A stretch of 64,000 nucleotides of DNA. It comes from Heterobasidion occidentale (taxonomy: Eukaryota > Basidiomycota > Agaricomycetes > Russulales > Bondarzewiaceae). The DNA lies in NCBI GenBank assembly GCA_039111635.1, contig JBCAQO010000006.1, forward strand, positions 806,001 to 870,000, written 5' to 3'. The notes under the pieces are model-generated. The model was not told the DNA's origin, ran no database searches, and saw only the letters and a program-made list of their open reading frames with translations. Shown piece by piece: positions 25,501 through 38,185 of this stretch (its first letter is position 1; each line of letters opens with the position of its first letter). A program made the position numbers and the translations under genes.

Positions 25501-28500
25501 CGCGTTGCACCAGAATTTGATCACCTCAGCCTCCTTGTTTTTCCCTACCGACATCGTCCAGACCGGAATTGCGACGACTACTTTCGTGTTGGCAAATCCC
25601 TTCACTGCTAGCATCAACTTGTTGGAAGTGACGGCTACGGCCACTTTCCAAAACTTGACGCTCGGAAGTATCGACCATGTTGATAGGTCATCATCACCAA
25701 TCCACGCAGACGGTGGCTCTACTATTACGTCCCCACAGCTACCCTTCAAATTTAACACTGACCCTATCATGATCATTGAGCTCTTAATTGCTGGTGCTCA
25801 AAACAATCATGTCGATCTAGGCCCGCTAGTGGACTTATTTTCCATTGTTGTAAAGGATCCAAGCTATCATCCTCTGGTATGTATCTCATTCCTGCATCCT
25901 AAATTACTATCGCTGACGCAATTGGGAATAGATCACTACTTCTGTGGTCACCAATCAATCTTCTTGCGTCAGGTAAATTCAAGTCTAGTCTTGCTTTACT
26001 GGCGACGAGCTCACTCATAGTTAACAGCGGAAAGCAATTCGATGTCAATGGAGCCATTCTTGCCGCTCTGAAGAATCTGGATGTCACATTGGATGTAGAC
26101 AGTGGAGTGAAGATCGATGACTGTAAATTTGACCCTCTTATGATTCATATCGAGGAGTGTTACTCACGAACTACAGATCCCACGGACCTCTCCTTCAAGC
26201 AATACAATGTTTCTGCAATCGTTAGTTATACGATGCATTTGACTCAAATTTATGCTTATTATATATCATCGCAGACGGACGAGACCGCCTTGTATCTCAT
26301 AGGTGTCGTGGCCCCACCCATCGTGCAGGATCTTGTTAGTGGGTCTGTATTGAGTTTCAACGAGGCAAACATCACGTTCGTGACTTTACATCTCCTGGAT
26401 AAACGCTTTTGATTGACTCTATCAATATAGAAACATATCGGACGAAGGATTTGATTTATCGCTGCATGGGGCGCTCACGGGCACCGGACCATTGGATGCA
26501 GAGATCACCTTTGTTGACCCAGTAACGTATGCGTCAGGTTAAAATCGGAGCTTTCAAAGTGTCTTGACACATATTACTAGGGTCAATTGGAACGGAAAAG
26601 ACATCGCTCAGATTGCTCTACCGCCAGGCAAGTTCTCTTCCCCGTACAATATGGCTTCAACTGATTTTTTGCTTTCAACAGTTTGTGCAGCTGCCAATTC
26701 AGGCGTACCTGACTATCGAACGAGCGCCCGATTGACGATCACCGATCAGGACGAGTAAGTCGATGTTTTCACGGCTTGTGTGGCATATATTGACTTGAAG
26801 TAGATTCACGTCTTTCGCAACATTCCTCCTGCATAACCCAAGCTTTGAATGGACAATTTCTACGCGAAACCTTCGCGTGACTGCTCTCGGAACGAATTTC
26901 GATGGCGTCACATTGAGCAAGAACGTTTCGTTCAAGGCTTTCAACAACCTGCCAGGCGTAACGATCAGCAACTTCCAGCTTCCCGCAGATGATCCTGCTG
27001 GGGGAATTCATATTGAGACCGACTCGCTGATTCCTTCTCCAGCGCGTTCGTTATTTGGGTTTTTATTTCTTAAGTATTTTGATTGACTTCATGGCTTTTA
27101 CAGAGCTTGGAATCGATTTGGGCACTGTTGGCTTCCAGGCATCCTTCGAGAATGCAACAGTTGGTCGTGAGTTTATTTCGCAATGATTGATGTGACTTCA
27201 GGCAAATTGACGATATCTTGCAGCATTGTCTGGAAGTGGTTTATTCTTAGCTCCCGAATCTCAGACGAATCTCCACTTGTCTGGACGTATCGTGCCTCAG
27301 AGCGGCGGCGACATCGTTACAATCGGCAAACTATTTTCAGACTACCTCGCAGGAAAAAACCAGACTTTGTCCGTGCAGGGAGATTCCGTACAACCTTCAG
27401 GTTCGACCTCACCCGTGGGATGGTTGAGCACAGCGTTCAAGACACTTACGCTCGAGGTTATTCTACCTGGACAAACATTCAATGTTAGTGCATATTTTGG
27501 TTCTTGCTCATCACTAACACGTCTTGATAGGTTATCCAGTCCATCGAATTATCAGACTTCGAGGTCGTTATGAACGATCAGGAAGAAACATTCGCGCCTC
27601 TAACGAGCTCTAAGCATACTCTTGCGCAATTTAAGAACCCATTCGGGTTCTCATTGCAAGTCGTACAAGCCTCTGAAGATATCATTCTTGACGCAAGTGG
27701 CGTTGACATTGCTCATGTAGTTATCTTTGATTCAAAATTTCTTCGTCAAACTCATTTCTCTACAGTTACAACTTCCGAAAGCGTCGACAGAGGGCGGAGT
27801 ATCAACGGGCAACCTAGCAGATCTAGTCATCACGTTCGAGAATCAGGCCCTCCGCTCACTCAACAATGCCGCCTTTGTTGGATTCTTCGCTGCAGTCACA
27901 GACACCAAGGGAGTTGAATTTGAGTTGAAAGGATCAGCCGACGTTGTGGGACGCACAACTATTGGCGACATCCCCATTTCTGGGATTCCATTCAATGTAT
28001 CATCAAGCTTAGCAGGTATGGACTGTTCGATCAATGGATTGGTCCGCTCATTTATTGAGTGTCGTCTGTACAGGCATCAATGCTTTCGGCGGAACAGCTT
28101 CGCTCAGCAATGTCTCAATCACAGGCAGCGGTGGAAATGGCGGTAGCGAATACATCAAGACGCCGCTAACTACGAAGCTGCAAAATCCTTCCAACGTTTC
28201 TCTGGCGACCACGGATGTTTCTTTACCTGTCTACTATCAAGGTGTCATGCTGGGCCGTGCAGCTATCAATGTTCGTAAACTCCAATCAGGGCACCCTTGA
28301 TACTGATGCATATTTCTCAGACACTCGACCTTGTTCCGGGAGAGACCACGGTAGAGACCGAATTCCGCTACGCGCCCGCTGATGCAAACGATACGACGGC
28401 ACAAGTGAGTTTTGAGCAGAAAAGTGACTGAGTTTCCATTGATGCTCATCGTTATTGCAGAGTTTCATTTCTCGCTTCTTACAAACCAACGATGCCGTGC

Positions 28501-29482
28501 CCCTCGAGATACGCGGTGACGCGGCAAGTTCACCCTTCGCATCATTGGTGTTAGGTTTGGAGGGCATCCAACTGTCAACTAACTTACAAGGTCAGTATTT
28601 CACCTGTGGCGATCACAACCTCTTGTTGAACTGTATCATAGCCCTCAATGTTCCTCCGATCATCACGCACATCAACGCCTTTATAACCCTCGATTCACTA
28701 CTCACAAACCTCATTAAAATCAACTTCGATGTGAGCTCTTTCAAAGATTTTCGGGGAACAGATGAATTTTGAACGCTGTTTAGATTGCGAACCCATTGGA
28801 CACGGAATTGACGATCGAATTCTCTCAAGCTGACGCTGGGCTCGACGGGGTCACATACGCACATTATGAACAGGCGTTTACGGGCTTTACCATTCCCGCC
28901 AAGAGCACTAGGAACAGTGGCACTTTTGGAAACGTTTTGCTCACCAAAGGTGCATTAGCATCATTAGGAATCATCCCTGTCGGCAAGCTTGACGTCTTCG
29001 CTGTCGCTACTGTTCGGTAAGGAGGTTAAGACTATTGTACCTCAGCATGCTAACATGCATTCTAGTGTCGGCAGCGGTGGATACGAGATACCCTGGCTAC
29101 ACTTGACTCAACTTGGCGTACCGGCCACTTACCAGCTCGATTTGAGCATCGCTGCTATGAAGGAGAAAGCGCAATCGATCAGCGAGTCTAAGCTCGTGAG
29201 CTCTACTGCGACGATTGCATCGTCGCAAGCGTCATCAAACGCTCCAGCGTCGACAACTGCCCCATCGCAGACTGCCCCAATCACACAGTCAGGTTCAGCG
29301 ACTATTCTTGCATCCCTAAGCCTCAGTCAAGAAGCATCAACAGAGGCGGCACCTTCCAGCAGCGCATCACCACTTGCGCCATCGGCATCATCTACCGCCG
29401 CTGAGACTATTCTTCCAGTAAGTTGCTTTCCCATCTTGGTAGAACCTGAGTTAATCCGCCCTTTTCATAGTCATTGTTATAA
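19563..29482 (+). CDS. Giant DUF3712 / Tag1-like single-pass membrane protein with three tandem repeats
   Basis: Starts MEDNHRPRQDSGLYEGIAPS. Exon 2 encodes a Gly-rich segment, then KKRWFIVSLIVVGLVGIGLL, one transmembrane helix with a basic flank on the N-terminal side, so the bulk lies in the lumen or outside. The remainder (more than 2,000 residues) is beta-rich, N-glycosylation-rich sequence typical of DUF3712 proteins, the family of yeast vacuolar Tag1. Dozens of introns split it. Three related units are seen: NNxxxxVxIxxFxLPxxDPAGGI-type motifs at about 20622, 23876 and 26938, each followed by a G-R-(L/I)-(I/V) motif with (V/I)xxLFxxY(I/L) (about 20963, 24165, 27281) and a W-L-x-x-x-(L/I/F)-x-x-L-x-L motif. 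Two 1-base shifts (about 20347 and 20680) are needed in the first unit. The end is Ser/Thr/Ala-rich, mucin-like (29200-29415). Exact exon ends and the last exon are uncertain. Vacuolar location and any autophagy role are inference. Confidence 0.75.
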
Positions 29483-29848
29483 GACTATTGTGCGGACCCG
29501 AGTACACTCACACTCACCTGTATTTTTGCGTCATCTTGGATCGCTGTCTTGCTCCAATTTTCTCGAATTTTTTTTCTTCATGTCAATAAGCGGACTGTTC
29601 GTGTTCGTTCCTCCCCGCAAGGCAACAGGATGTAATGACATACCCGGATGAACCTCTGTGACGTTAGCCCATAACTACCCACCTGTTTCTCTTTTGTTTG
29701 TTCCGCGATGACTCGCTTTTGTATTCTTCACAAATTATTAGTAGTTCTTATTATACCCTTCGTGATGTTTAATAATCCCGCATTTGCTCCAAAAATTGCA
29801 ACGACCGAACGCTTTCCAGGATACTGCGAGTCAGAGGAAAGAGACGAG
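29483..29848. other. Convergent intergenic region, 366 bases
   Basis: Lies between the stop codons of the DUF3712 gene and the GPI mannosyltransferase gene. T-rich and AT-rich toward 29760, as expected for facing 3' untranslated regions. An open frame continues to about 29650 after an alternative acceptor but has no recognisable content. Confidence 0.4.
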
Positions 29849-31247
29849 TTATGCAGGCGGCAAAAACGCCGTCCATAAAATGACCGATATGGCGCCCCAA
29901 ACGACACTCCATATAATCCAGATACGCCCCCACCACGGCCGCTCGACGACAAGCCAGGCCGCCGCCCAGTATGTGATCGGCATCGCAGCAGCCTGGCGAA
30001 GGGCAATTTGGGTATGCGACGCGAACAGGAATATGGATACGAGTAATAGGGCGAGGATAGCGTGCGGGGTAAGGGACTCGACAAAAAAGGACGACGGCTG
30101 GACGTCCAATTTTGATCTGTGTTTCGAGTCGGAGAGGATGCGAGGAGCGGTGTTGATGATCTGCATCATGGAAAATATAAAGAGGAGGGCCAGGACGGGC
30201 AAGGCGAGAAGGATATTGGGGGCTTGAGCGAGCGTCCAGTAGCGGAGAAAACCGACGTTCCAGTAATGAGACTGTACGTGAGCATATATGAAAGGTACTG
30301 TGTTGGTGCACCATGAAGGTAAAGGGATGCTGAGATCAGTAGACGTGCAGAAGTTGCGATACGCGGTGTATTGATGGGCAATGAAGGGGATGAATGTGAG
30401 CGTGGTCAAAGCCACAGCATATCCGATTTTCGAGAGGGATGGCTGTTTTTATGGTCAGTTAGGTGAAGTGCTACATCGTGGAGATCGGTGGAACGAGGCG
30501 TACCGCCTGGCCCTGATAAGATGGACGGATGATAAGTCCCCATAGGAGATACCCTCCAAGCAAAAATCCGTTGGAACGAAAGGTGGCCGCTAAGACAAAA
30601 TAGCATGATGCGCGAAACCACTGTCGCCTCGCACAGGAGAGCATACCTTGTGATTACACTGACCTTGAGTATTGTGACAAGCAACATTTCGAGTGGTAAA
30701 CGCATGTACCTTTGTACGACAAAAACGTAAAGAATGGTTCGCTATAGCCTGCGTAGCGCAAGGTAGCAGGGCTGCTGGGGAGAAGGGATAGTAGAGTTGC
30801 TAAGAATGCTAATGATGGGGATTTGAGATGATGAAGAGACAGGTGATAAAGGGTATGGGTGCTGTCGCAACATAGAGAAGCCAGCGCGCCTCCGTGCAGG
30901 ATATCGACCCAACCTATAGAATTTTCTGCGGGCTTCGCTAGCCTCATCAATCGGGCGACGAGGTTCATGACCATCGGTGTTCCAGGGAAAAATGCCCATT
31001 GATTTTCGTAGACGTAGCCGTCTCGAGCAATTTTGGCGAAATGAAAGGCATCCCAGCGTAGTAGCGCAGTCGTCAGCGAGGAGGTTGAATCATCCACTAG
31101 AATTTTCGAGGAAGAGTCGAATAGGGAGAGATGTGAGGAAAGCCAGATAAGTAACAGAGTCAGAGCTCGACTGGCGATGGTGCAGCGGGTGAGCAGGCGC
31201 AGATGGTTTTGTGGTATCAAACTCGATGACGGTGCATTTGAATCCAT
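29849..31247 (-). CDS. GPI18: GPI mannosyltransferase 2 (PIG-V / Gpi18)
   Basis: ER membrane enzyme that adds the second mannose to the GPI anchor precursor from dolichol-phosphate-mannose. Start ATG at 31247 (MDSNAPSSSLIPQNHLRLLT). The signature LLRWDAFHFAKIARDGYVYE followed by NQWAFFPG is the luminal catalytic loop conserved in PIG-V; AGYSEPFFTFLSYKG is the next conserved block. Two introns (about 30625-30690 and 30424-30502) join exons in frame through SNGFLLGGYLLWGL and on to a Trp-rich C-terminal end. Many hydrophobic segments fit a polytopic protein of about 420 residues. All exons are intact. Divergent from the peroxin gene with 228 bases between starts. Confidence 0.92.
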
Positions 31248-31475
31248 CACCGCTGTTTCGCACGATGATGTGTACAGTTCTCTGCGCCGTTTGTTTCAGG
31301 CCGAGCGCGAGCACAGACCGGCTCCAAGCTCGTGATTGTTGTTGCTGACGGTGTCGATTGACGCTGGAAGCCGCGCCAGTGCCGCGCCCCACTCCGAAAC
31401 CCCAGTTCGACGCCGTGACTGTTGGCGACCACTCCCGAATATTCATGTACACCAGCACGTATCCATATTTCCAGC

Positions 31476-33139
31476 ATGTCGTCTCTGCATAGAAGAGCAT
31501 CTTCCCAACCCCATGTCCTGCTCGAGCCTCGGTCTCCAACCTCAGACCAAGCTAGCCTTGCTACACCAGCCGCGACCCTCGCTGGCCTCCCCACACTCCT
31601 GGAGTTCGTGAACATAGTCCCATCCCCCCTTACAACTCTCCTTGTCGGCCTTGGACCATCGGCATCCGGTGCTCGTCGTTTCATCGAAATCATAAGCTGG
31701 AAGTCTTCTTGGGAAGAAAGCTGGCTAGCAATCGCTGCGTGGTGGAGCGTTTGCTTATTCGCGAGCTTTGTGCTCAGGTGAGTAGCAATTAATGTCCCCT
31801 GGCAATGTTATCGACAGTTACGTGGTACAGATATATTTTGCCTGTCGTGATTCTAGGCGTCATTGCCCTCACCCGATGGAAGTCTCGTCCATCTCCGCCT
31901 GCTGTCGCACCGCTGCTCTCTGAGGCAAACCTTCAGCTGACTATCTCTGACTTTTCCACCATCTTTACATTACTGCCTGTTGTACCCAACCTCCCATCTA
32001 CTTCCTCTGTCATTCTGCTACGTGTATTCGCCTTCTCATACCCCCCATACCTCATCCTCACATATTTTGTACGACTGAGAATAATCCTCGGCGTTGTCGG
32101 GACAGTCCTCCTTTCATGGCGAGCGCCCTGGATGCGCCTGCTCCGCGCTAACCTCTGGCGAAGCGCTTGGATTCGCTGGTCACTGTATCGTGCATGGTCC
32201 TACATCTCTGGCCTACCACTCCCTGCACGCCCCCTCGTACTGGAGATCGCTTCACAATCCTCGGGGAGTCCTGTGAACACGGTGCGCTTTCTCTTCACGC
32301 TCTACGAAAACCACCGCTGGTGGATGGGCCTTGACTGGACCGCGGCACTGCTTCCGGGCGAGCGGCCGTCATGGTGTTCGGCATCTCAGCAGCCCGTTTC
32401 TCCTCCGAGTGCATTCACGCTGCCAAGCCCGACAATTGTGTACCTCCCGGACGGGAAGGGTGGTCGTGTCAAGCGTGTCGCCATGTGGGGATGGGAAGAG
32501 AGTGAGTGGAAGGTCGTCGTGCGGAAGGAGGGCGAGGGATCCAGTCGGGTCGAGCGGCCGTTGCCGCTACCGAAGGAAGAGACTATTGTAACTTCATCCG
32601 GAGGGAGGCTGTTCAAGGCAGCAGGCAAGATGATGGAAGCTTCCTCGTCCGTTTCGGCACCGCCCAGTGCAGGGGCAAGCACGACTCCTGCTAAGGGTAG
32701 CCATGAGCATGTGGAAGTTGAAAACGGAGATCAACTAGACATGGACAGTGTGGATACAGATGGAGACGGGTGGGTGTATGGCGACAATAAATGGGAGGGT
32801 CGTAGCGGGAAGGGTGGCATGGGCAAGGTGAGTTGTTGCTCGAATTTACGAGAAGGTGTCGTTTACTATGTCTTCACAACGTAGTACACAAGATACAGGC
32901 GGTGGACTCGGATAGCGGTCCTCACGGAGCTTGTAGAGCCTGTCGGCCCCGGTGAGATGGGCATCATCCGGGAGGATGGCGATCTGGTCCACTACAAAGC
33001 TCCAACAGCTGCCATTCCGAAGGAACAGACGGGTTTCATCGATGATAAGCCACCATCTAACTCCCCCGAACCTGCATCTCATGACGAGAGTCGTGGACTC
33101 AGACAGAGGCTCAAGGCTGCTGTTTCTGGGGCCCATTGA
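31476..33139 (+). CDS. Peroxisomal membrane peroxin with DysF domain (Pex28-32/Pex24 family)
   Basis: Integral peroxisomal membrane protein controlling peroxisome number and size. Start ATG 31476 (MSSLHRRASSQPHVLLEPRS). Several hydrophobic stretches occupy the N-terminal half (for example ILPVVILGVIAL and a pair near 32000-32150). The DysF-N motif is visible as LYENHRWWMGLDWTAALLPG followed by ERPSW, and the DysF-C motif as VYGDNKWEG then KYTRYRRWTRIAV across the last intron (32827-32884). Three exons, about 510 residues, all in frame. The linker between DysF halves contains a Ser/Gly/acid-rich insert. Which of Pex28-32 it matches cannot be told from sequence inspection. Confidence 0.88.
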
Positions 33140-33619
33140 GTCCCCTCTGCTTATTCCGGACGCCACTGTTTTATTATATCTTATCCTTGTTCTTCATGGG
33201 AAACATCGTACCCTGTCATCAGCTAGGATGCCCCTCGTGAGGCGCCCGACGTGAATCTGCCCTCGACAGTGATAACCTCGCGATCATGTCCGGAATAGAT
33301 TTTATTGACCTTGATTTTTGAAAGCTCGTTCTAAAGTGCCTGTAAGTCTTCGTCCAGCCTTTACGCATCCCTCCTTCGGCCTCTTTGTCCTCCACGTCCA
33401 GAATATTCCAATCGCTGTCTGAGTTGTGACAGTACCGCGTTGGTCCCGTGTCGGTATGATTCAAATACAAATCACACATTAGTAGTGATCCTGACGTTTT
33501 CCCCCTCATAATTTTGACAAGCCTACAGCTATCCAATAAGGGAATGTTAGCACCACAACTGAACATATTCCAGCTTGTGCAGAAGCAGATGACAACAGAA
33601 CGGAGCACAGCCGCGTGCT
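33140..33619. other. Convergent intergenic region, 480 bases
   Basis: Sits between the 3' ends of the peroxin and asparaginase genes. An open frame of 129 codons on the minus strand has no family signature and an unusual composition, so I treat it as chance. Nothing else is seen. Confidence 0.4.
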
Positions 33620-34955
33620 TTACGACAGCTCTTCATCGCTAAAGATGGCTGTTTTGGGGACACCGTCCACTCCGATCACCCCGCGATACATGCCGGGACA
33701 GTTCAGAGGCGTCGCGACTGGATGCTATCAGTAAATCGTCTTGGTGAAGATGAAAGGTGATATCTTACCATGTCCTTCACTATCGACTGCGATGAGGCCG
33801 CCGTCACCACCGACTCTGCGAAGATCATCCACAGCATATTGTGCTGCCTTGGACAATGGTTCATGTAAGTACTGCATACGACGCGCGAGCGTACAGGCGG
33901 TGTTCTGTCGGATGAAGTACTAGAGCAATGTCGGGTTACTAAAATGAACTGTGTTTTGCCGTGGCACGGCACCAAGGTAAAAGAGGACTCACATCCCCAT
34001 CCCCTGTGCCAGACACACCAACTGCCTGTTTACTCTTCCTTCCTAGTGCCTTGTTCCAGGTACGGCGGACCCACCCCTCCGTCTTCCACTCTTCCGCCCA
34101 GAATCCAGCCCCCATATGCGGCGTGTCGCCGATTCTTCCTGCCATCTTGTTCGTCCTGCCGCCAGTTGAGGTCGCCGCAACGATGCAGCCGCGCACATCG
34201 AGCGCGACAGCACCGACCGTGCCGGTAGGCAATTGGTCGAGGTTCAGCTCTGGCGGTGGGGACGACGGGACATGTCCTGGAGGGAGGGGGGTTTCCGGCA
34301 GCCCGAGCCCACGTCGGTGCTCACGCCAGCGTGCCTCGGTAAAGAAATACGAAGAGTCTACGAGTTGTTCGCCCAGTGTCTCGCCAACAGTTTCGGCGGC
34401 GGCGCCGGAAAGGAATAGGTGTGGAGAGCTCTGTGGGGAAAGATAGAGCTCTCGGACCATGTGAGATGGGTTGCGTGTGCGTGTGAGAAGGGTCAATGAA
34501 AATCCGCGTCTTTCGGGTGGGACCTTTGGATGTGAGGAGGGTGGCTTGGACAACATGATAGAGGCCTCAAGCTCATTCTAAGGAAATTTAATATGCGACA
34601 TTTGCTCTCAGTAACGAGACCCAAACCAACCTGACCCGCTACGTTGAAGACAGCACCCTTGCCCGAGTTAAAGAGCGGACAGTCTGGGGCTCCTTGTCAG
34701 ATGGCAGGCCCAAAATATAAATCTCGACTCGCCTTCCATGGACATGACGGCTGCGACAACCGCGTCTATTGCCTCCCCGCCATCTTGCAATACCGCGTAT
34801 CCGGCGCGGAGAGCATTGCTCAAAGCAGTCTTGTACTGCGCCTCCCGCTCAGGCGTGGAAGCCTCCCTAGACATCGTGCCCGCACCGCCATGTATGACGA
34901 GGACGTATGGAGACTTGTTGGAAGGCTTCGGGATGAGTGGTTTCTTCTCCTGCAT
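33620..34955 (-). CDS. Isoaspartyl peptidase / L-asparaginase (Ntn hydrolase, plant-type)
   Basis: Self-processing N-terminal nucleophile hydrolase that cleaves asparagine or beta-aspartyl peptides. Start ATG 34955. Conserved landmarks in order: VLVIHGGAGTMSREAS, DAVVAAVMSMED then CPLFNSGKGAVFN, and the autocleavage/nucleophile site PTGTVGAVALDVRG, where Thr of GTVG becomes the new N-terminus. This is followed by TSTGGRTNKMAGRIGDTP. The final exons give GGDGGLIAVDSEGHVATPLN and end FSDEELS. About 370 residues, longer than bacterial enzymes because of a Pro/Ser-rich insert before the nucleophile. The first intron appears to use a GC donor (gcgagt, about 34727), since no GT donor keeps the frame. 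Head to head with the TFIIIA gene (142 bases between starts). Confidence 0.92.
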
Positions 34956-35097
34956 TGCTGCGATACGCTGCGAAGAGTCATGATAACGGTGGTCAAGTCG
35001 CTATGCATGGTACAGGGACCCCTGGGACTTGCTTCATTACTCTCATCGACTAAACACCACAAAACATAGCCTTACTCTGTTCCCCCCTTCGAAAGCG

Positions 35098-37146
35098 ATG
35101 GCGACGTCCGCAACAGCTGCCGCGACCGTCCTCGGGAAGCGCAAAGCGACCCAATTGTATATCATCCACCTCTCCGCCTCTGACGTGGACCCTGATGTGA
35201 ACACCGACGCGACCGATCTCCATACTGATATCGACGCTGAGGCGTCTTCGTACGTCTCTGATGCCGCCGCGGGACCATCTACGTCTAAGGATGGACGTAT
35301 GCTTGGACGGAGAAGCGAGAAGACGCGAGAAAGAGCATATAGATGTGATTTTGAGGGATGCAACAAGGCGTACACGAAGCCGTCGCGTCTCGCTGAGCAC
35401 ACGCGCTCGCATACTGGACATGTACGCACCCTCTCTTTCTGTCTTTCTTCCTTTTCCCCTTTCTCGCCTTCGTTTACTTTCTCCTATTCTTTGATTTTTG
35501 CGATTTTCCCGTCACGCCTGGCCTGTCATTTTGCTAATGAGCCTGGATCCAGCGCCCATACAAATGCCCCTCCTGCTCGAAATCCTACCTCCGCGATACC
35601 CACCTTGCCGCACACGCGCGCACGCACCTTCCCACATCTGCGCGTCCGCTCGCATGCTCCGAGTCAGGATGCGACAAACGCTTTTGGACACAGCAGCACC
35701 TGAATGCACACGTCGAGGTCATACACAGGGGCGTGAAAAGCTATGAGGTGCGTGCGCATTTCAGGGTCATCACTTCTGTTGGGTCTCATGGCTCTACTAT
35801 ATCGTCGCCGCTGCTTCTTGATTAATATCTTTCCTACGGCCCTCCATTAGTGTGAGGTGTGCCCTGCCGCCTTCGCAAAGCACCATCAACTTCGCGCACA
35901 CACTGCCGCTGAACACGCGCCTCCCGGCAGTAAACCATATCTGTGCACACACAACGGGTGCACAAAGTCGTTCGCGACGGCACAGAAGCTGCGCGCGCAC
36001 GTGAAGGTGCACGACGGTTAGTCACTACTTCCCTGATGGAGCCCAATAGATTTCTAAATACTTTTTCTCGTATTTCTGCAGAGAAGAGATATACGTGCGC
36101 GCATCCCGCGTGCCTCGCTCTAGTCTCTGTGCCCGCCTTCGCGCTGCCCGCGCCCTCTTCCGATGCAGTCCTACCTCAGCCAGCAACGGAGCCGGCTTAT
36201 TTTCCTACATGGACCGCACTCCAGCACCACATCCGCACGGCGCATCCGCCGACGTGTCCGCATGCCTCCTGTAACGGGCGCATCTTTGCGTCGCACGCGA
36301 GGCTGAGGGCGCATCTGAAGGTGCATACGGACGCGGATGTGGAGGCCGAAGGGCAGATGCGCCTAGAGATGGAGGGGCGGGGAGGAGAGGATAGTGGCGA
36401 TGACGAGGCGGAGAGCCGGCCGAAAAAACGGAGGCGCGGAGGCGAGGTTGGGAGAGATTGGAGATGCGAGGAGGACGGGTGCGGGAAGGAGTTCAAGTCT
36501 GTACGTCCCTTTCTCTATTTATTCACGTGACTTCTCTCATTCTTCGTTACTCTGTGCACATATGCTGACCCTCACTCGACGCACAGAAAAAGGCGCTCGC
36601 GACGCACCACACCATCACGCACCTCGGCAGGCGCGACTTCGTGTGCCCCGAAATCGGGTGCGCGCGCGCGTTCGGATATAAGCACATACTGCAGCGACAT
36701 GTCGCCCGCGTACATGCCTCTGGGCGCGATCAGGGTCAAAGTGGCGAAGGGCGCGGACGAGAAACCGACGTAGATGCAGACGCGGACGAGGAATGCAGTG
36801 ACGCGGGTGACGCGCGAGGAGAACCTAGCGGCATCGACGCGATGACTGGGCGCTTGTACGCACAGCGCATGGCCGCTGGCGATTCTGGGTCTATCGGCGC
36901 CGGTATGGGAAGATTGCGCCAGCTCCGTGCCCGTACCCCAACTTAAGCGGCTTCTCGTCGTCATCGTCGCCGTCATCTTCACAACCCCTGCAGGCAGCGG
37001 CGGCAGCGTGCGAGTACGCGTTTAGGCGCGCGTACGATCTGCGCAGACATTTGGATGCGGTGCATGGGGTCGTAGTGGAGAAGGAGGTCGTGGATGTGTG
37101 GGCGAGGCGTGTCAGAGCCGGGCTTGCGAGGGGCGGCTTTCATTAG
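35098..37146 (+). CDS. Transcription factor IIIA-like C2H2 zinc-finger protein
   Basis: TFIIIA binds the 5S rRNA gene and 5S rRNA and recruits TFIIIC for Pol III. Start ATG 35098. Nine C2H2 fingers are readable, among them YRCDFEGCNKAYTKPSRLAE, YKCPSCSKSYLRDTHLAAH, YLCTHNGCTKSFATAQKLRA, WRCEEDGCGKEFKS and FVCPEIGCARAFGYKHILQR. The TFIIIA-specific 12-residue-spaced style is present throughout. A tenth, incomplete finger-like block (CEYAFRRAYDLRRHLDAVHG) lies near the end. Fingers 7 and 8 are separated by a long acidic then basic linker (PKKRRRGGEV). A 1-base shift near 36924-36930 is needed to read from GRLRQLR into CPYPNLSGF and the C-terminal block. Four introns use good splice sites. Finger count and spacing support TFIIIA over a generic C2H2 factor. 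Confidence 0.82.
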
Positions 37147-38058
37147 CATGTGTTGGCGTTCTATCTGCGAAGGCGCTGATTCTCGTCAAGCCTTTAGTTG
37201 AAACATCCGCCTCGCAAGCTTCATCCGCATGAATCGCGCTGCGCGACATGGTGTCAACCTCTTCACATCTTTACTGTGTTTCATTAGATACTTGCGTCGC
37301 TTATTTCATAATTGCATGGAAGACAGTCAGGACGATGGCAGTGAGGAGGAAATTCACCAGGAAAAGCCTTGTGTGAGGAAGGCCAAAAAGGCATACGCAT
37401 CGTTGTTGTTCATCTACCGCAATGTGCAAGTTCTAGTAGGCATTAGCATATATCAACGGCATCGGAGCGGATTTGTTTAGACGCAAGTGGACGATGACGG
37501 TGGCATAGATCAGACACCCCGCACCTGCTCCCAGATTGATCGCCTTCGAGCAGAACATGGCACGCGTGCCGCTCGAATTCGCGTTTGCGGCCCCTGAAAT
37601 CATGGTGTTGACTGCTATGACGCGTTCAGAGGACCTCACCAGACCTCACCTCACCCTTCTCGATATCAACTGACCGCTGTTGTGCTTCCGCCCCACGTCG
37701 ATCGCCGATAACCGCACCCACTTCCTGTTCTTAGCACCTAAGATAGTACGAGCCAATGAAATGATCGAGCAGGGTAACCCACGCACCTCGATCCCAAGAA
37801 ATTTCTTTGGAATTTTGGGCCCAGAAATGAGTCTGTTTCAGATGTGGAGTAAATCAGCAAGGACAGCGATATGGATCATAATGCCAGAGCAAAGTATTTT
37901 TTTTTCTCTCTGCCCTGAAACATGTAAAACTGCCGCCGGCGAAATCGATGTTTTGCTCCTGACTCGAGTCACATAGGTGGGGAGAAGATTATACAAAATC
38001 AAGATCAAAGACTAGTCCTTGCTCTTCCGTCCTTGCTCGCAAACGCAGGACCGACGGT

Positions 38059-38085
38059 ATGCGTCGGATGCGTCGGATGCGTCGG
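38059..38085 (+). repeat. Tandem repeat, 3 x 9 bases (atgcgtcgg)
   Basis: Three perfect copies of atgcgtcgg lie about 130 bases before the Rad5-like start codon. Such a short array may be a simple repeat or a cluster of binding sites (core GCGTCGG). Confidence 0.8.
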
Positions 38086-38185
38086 AATTCACCAAAAAAA
38101 TTGCAGAAGTTGATGGAAACTGGCTCCGCTCAACTCAGGAACGTTGGGCGTAACGTGTTGTTGACAGTTGTTTATCCATCGTCAG

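Noticed and set aside
19563..29482. Three separate tandem DUF3712 genes
   Set aside because: Only the first unit has a start codon and membrane helix, and exons at 22.8-23.2 kb and 25.9-26.5 kb stay in frame across unit borders.
33219..33608. 129-codon minus-strand frame between the peroxin and asparaginase genes
   Set aside because: No domain, odd composition, no splice context; probably chance in a facing 3' region.
37433..37639. Hydrophobic 68-codon minus-strand frame
   Set aside because: Too short, no recognised membrane family, no neighbouring exons that extend it.
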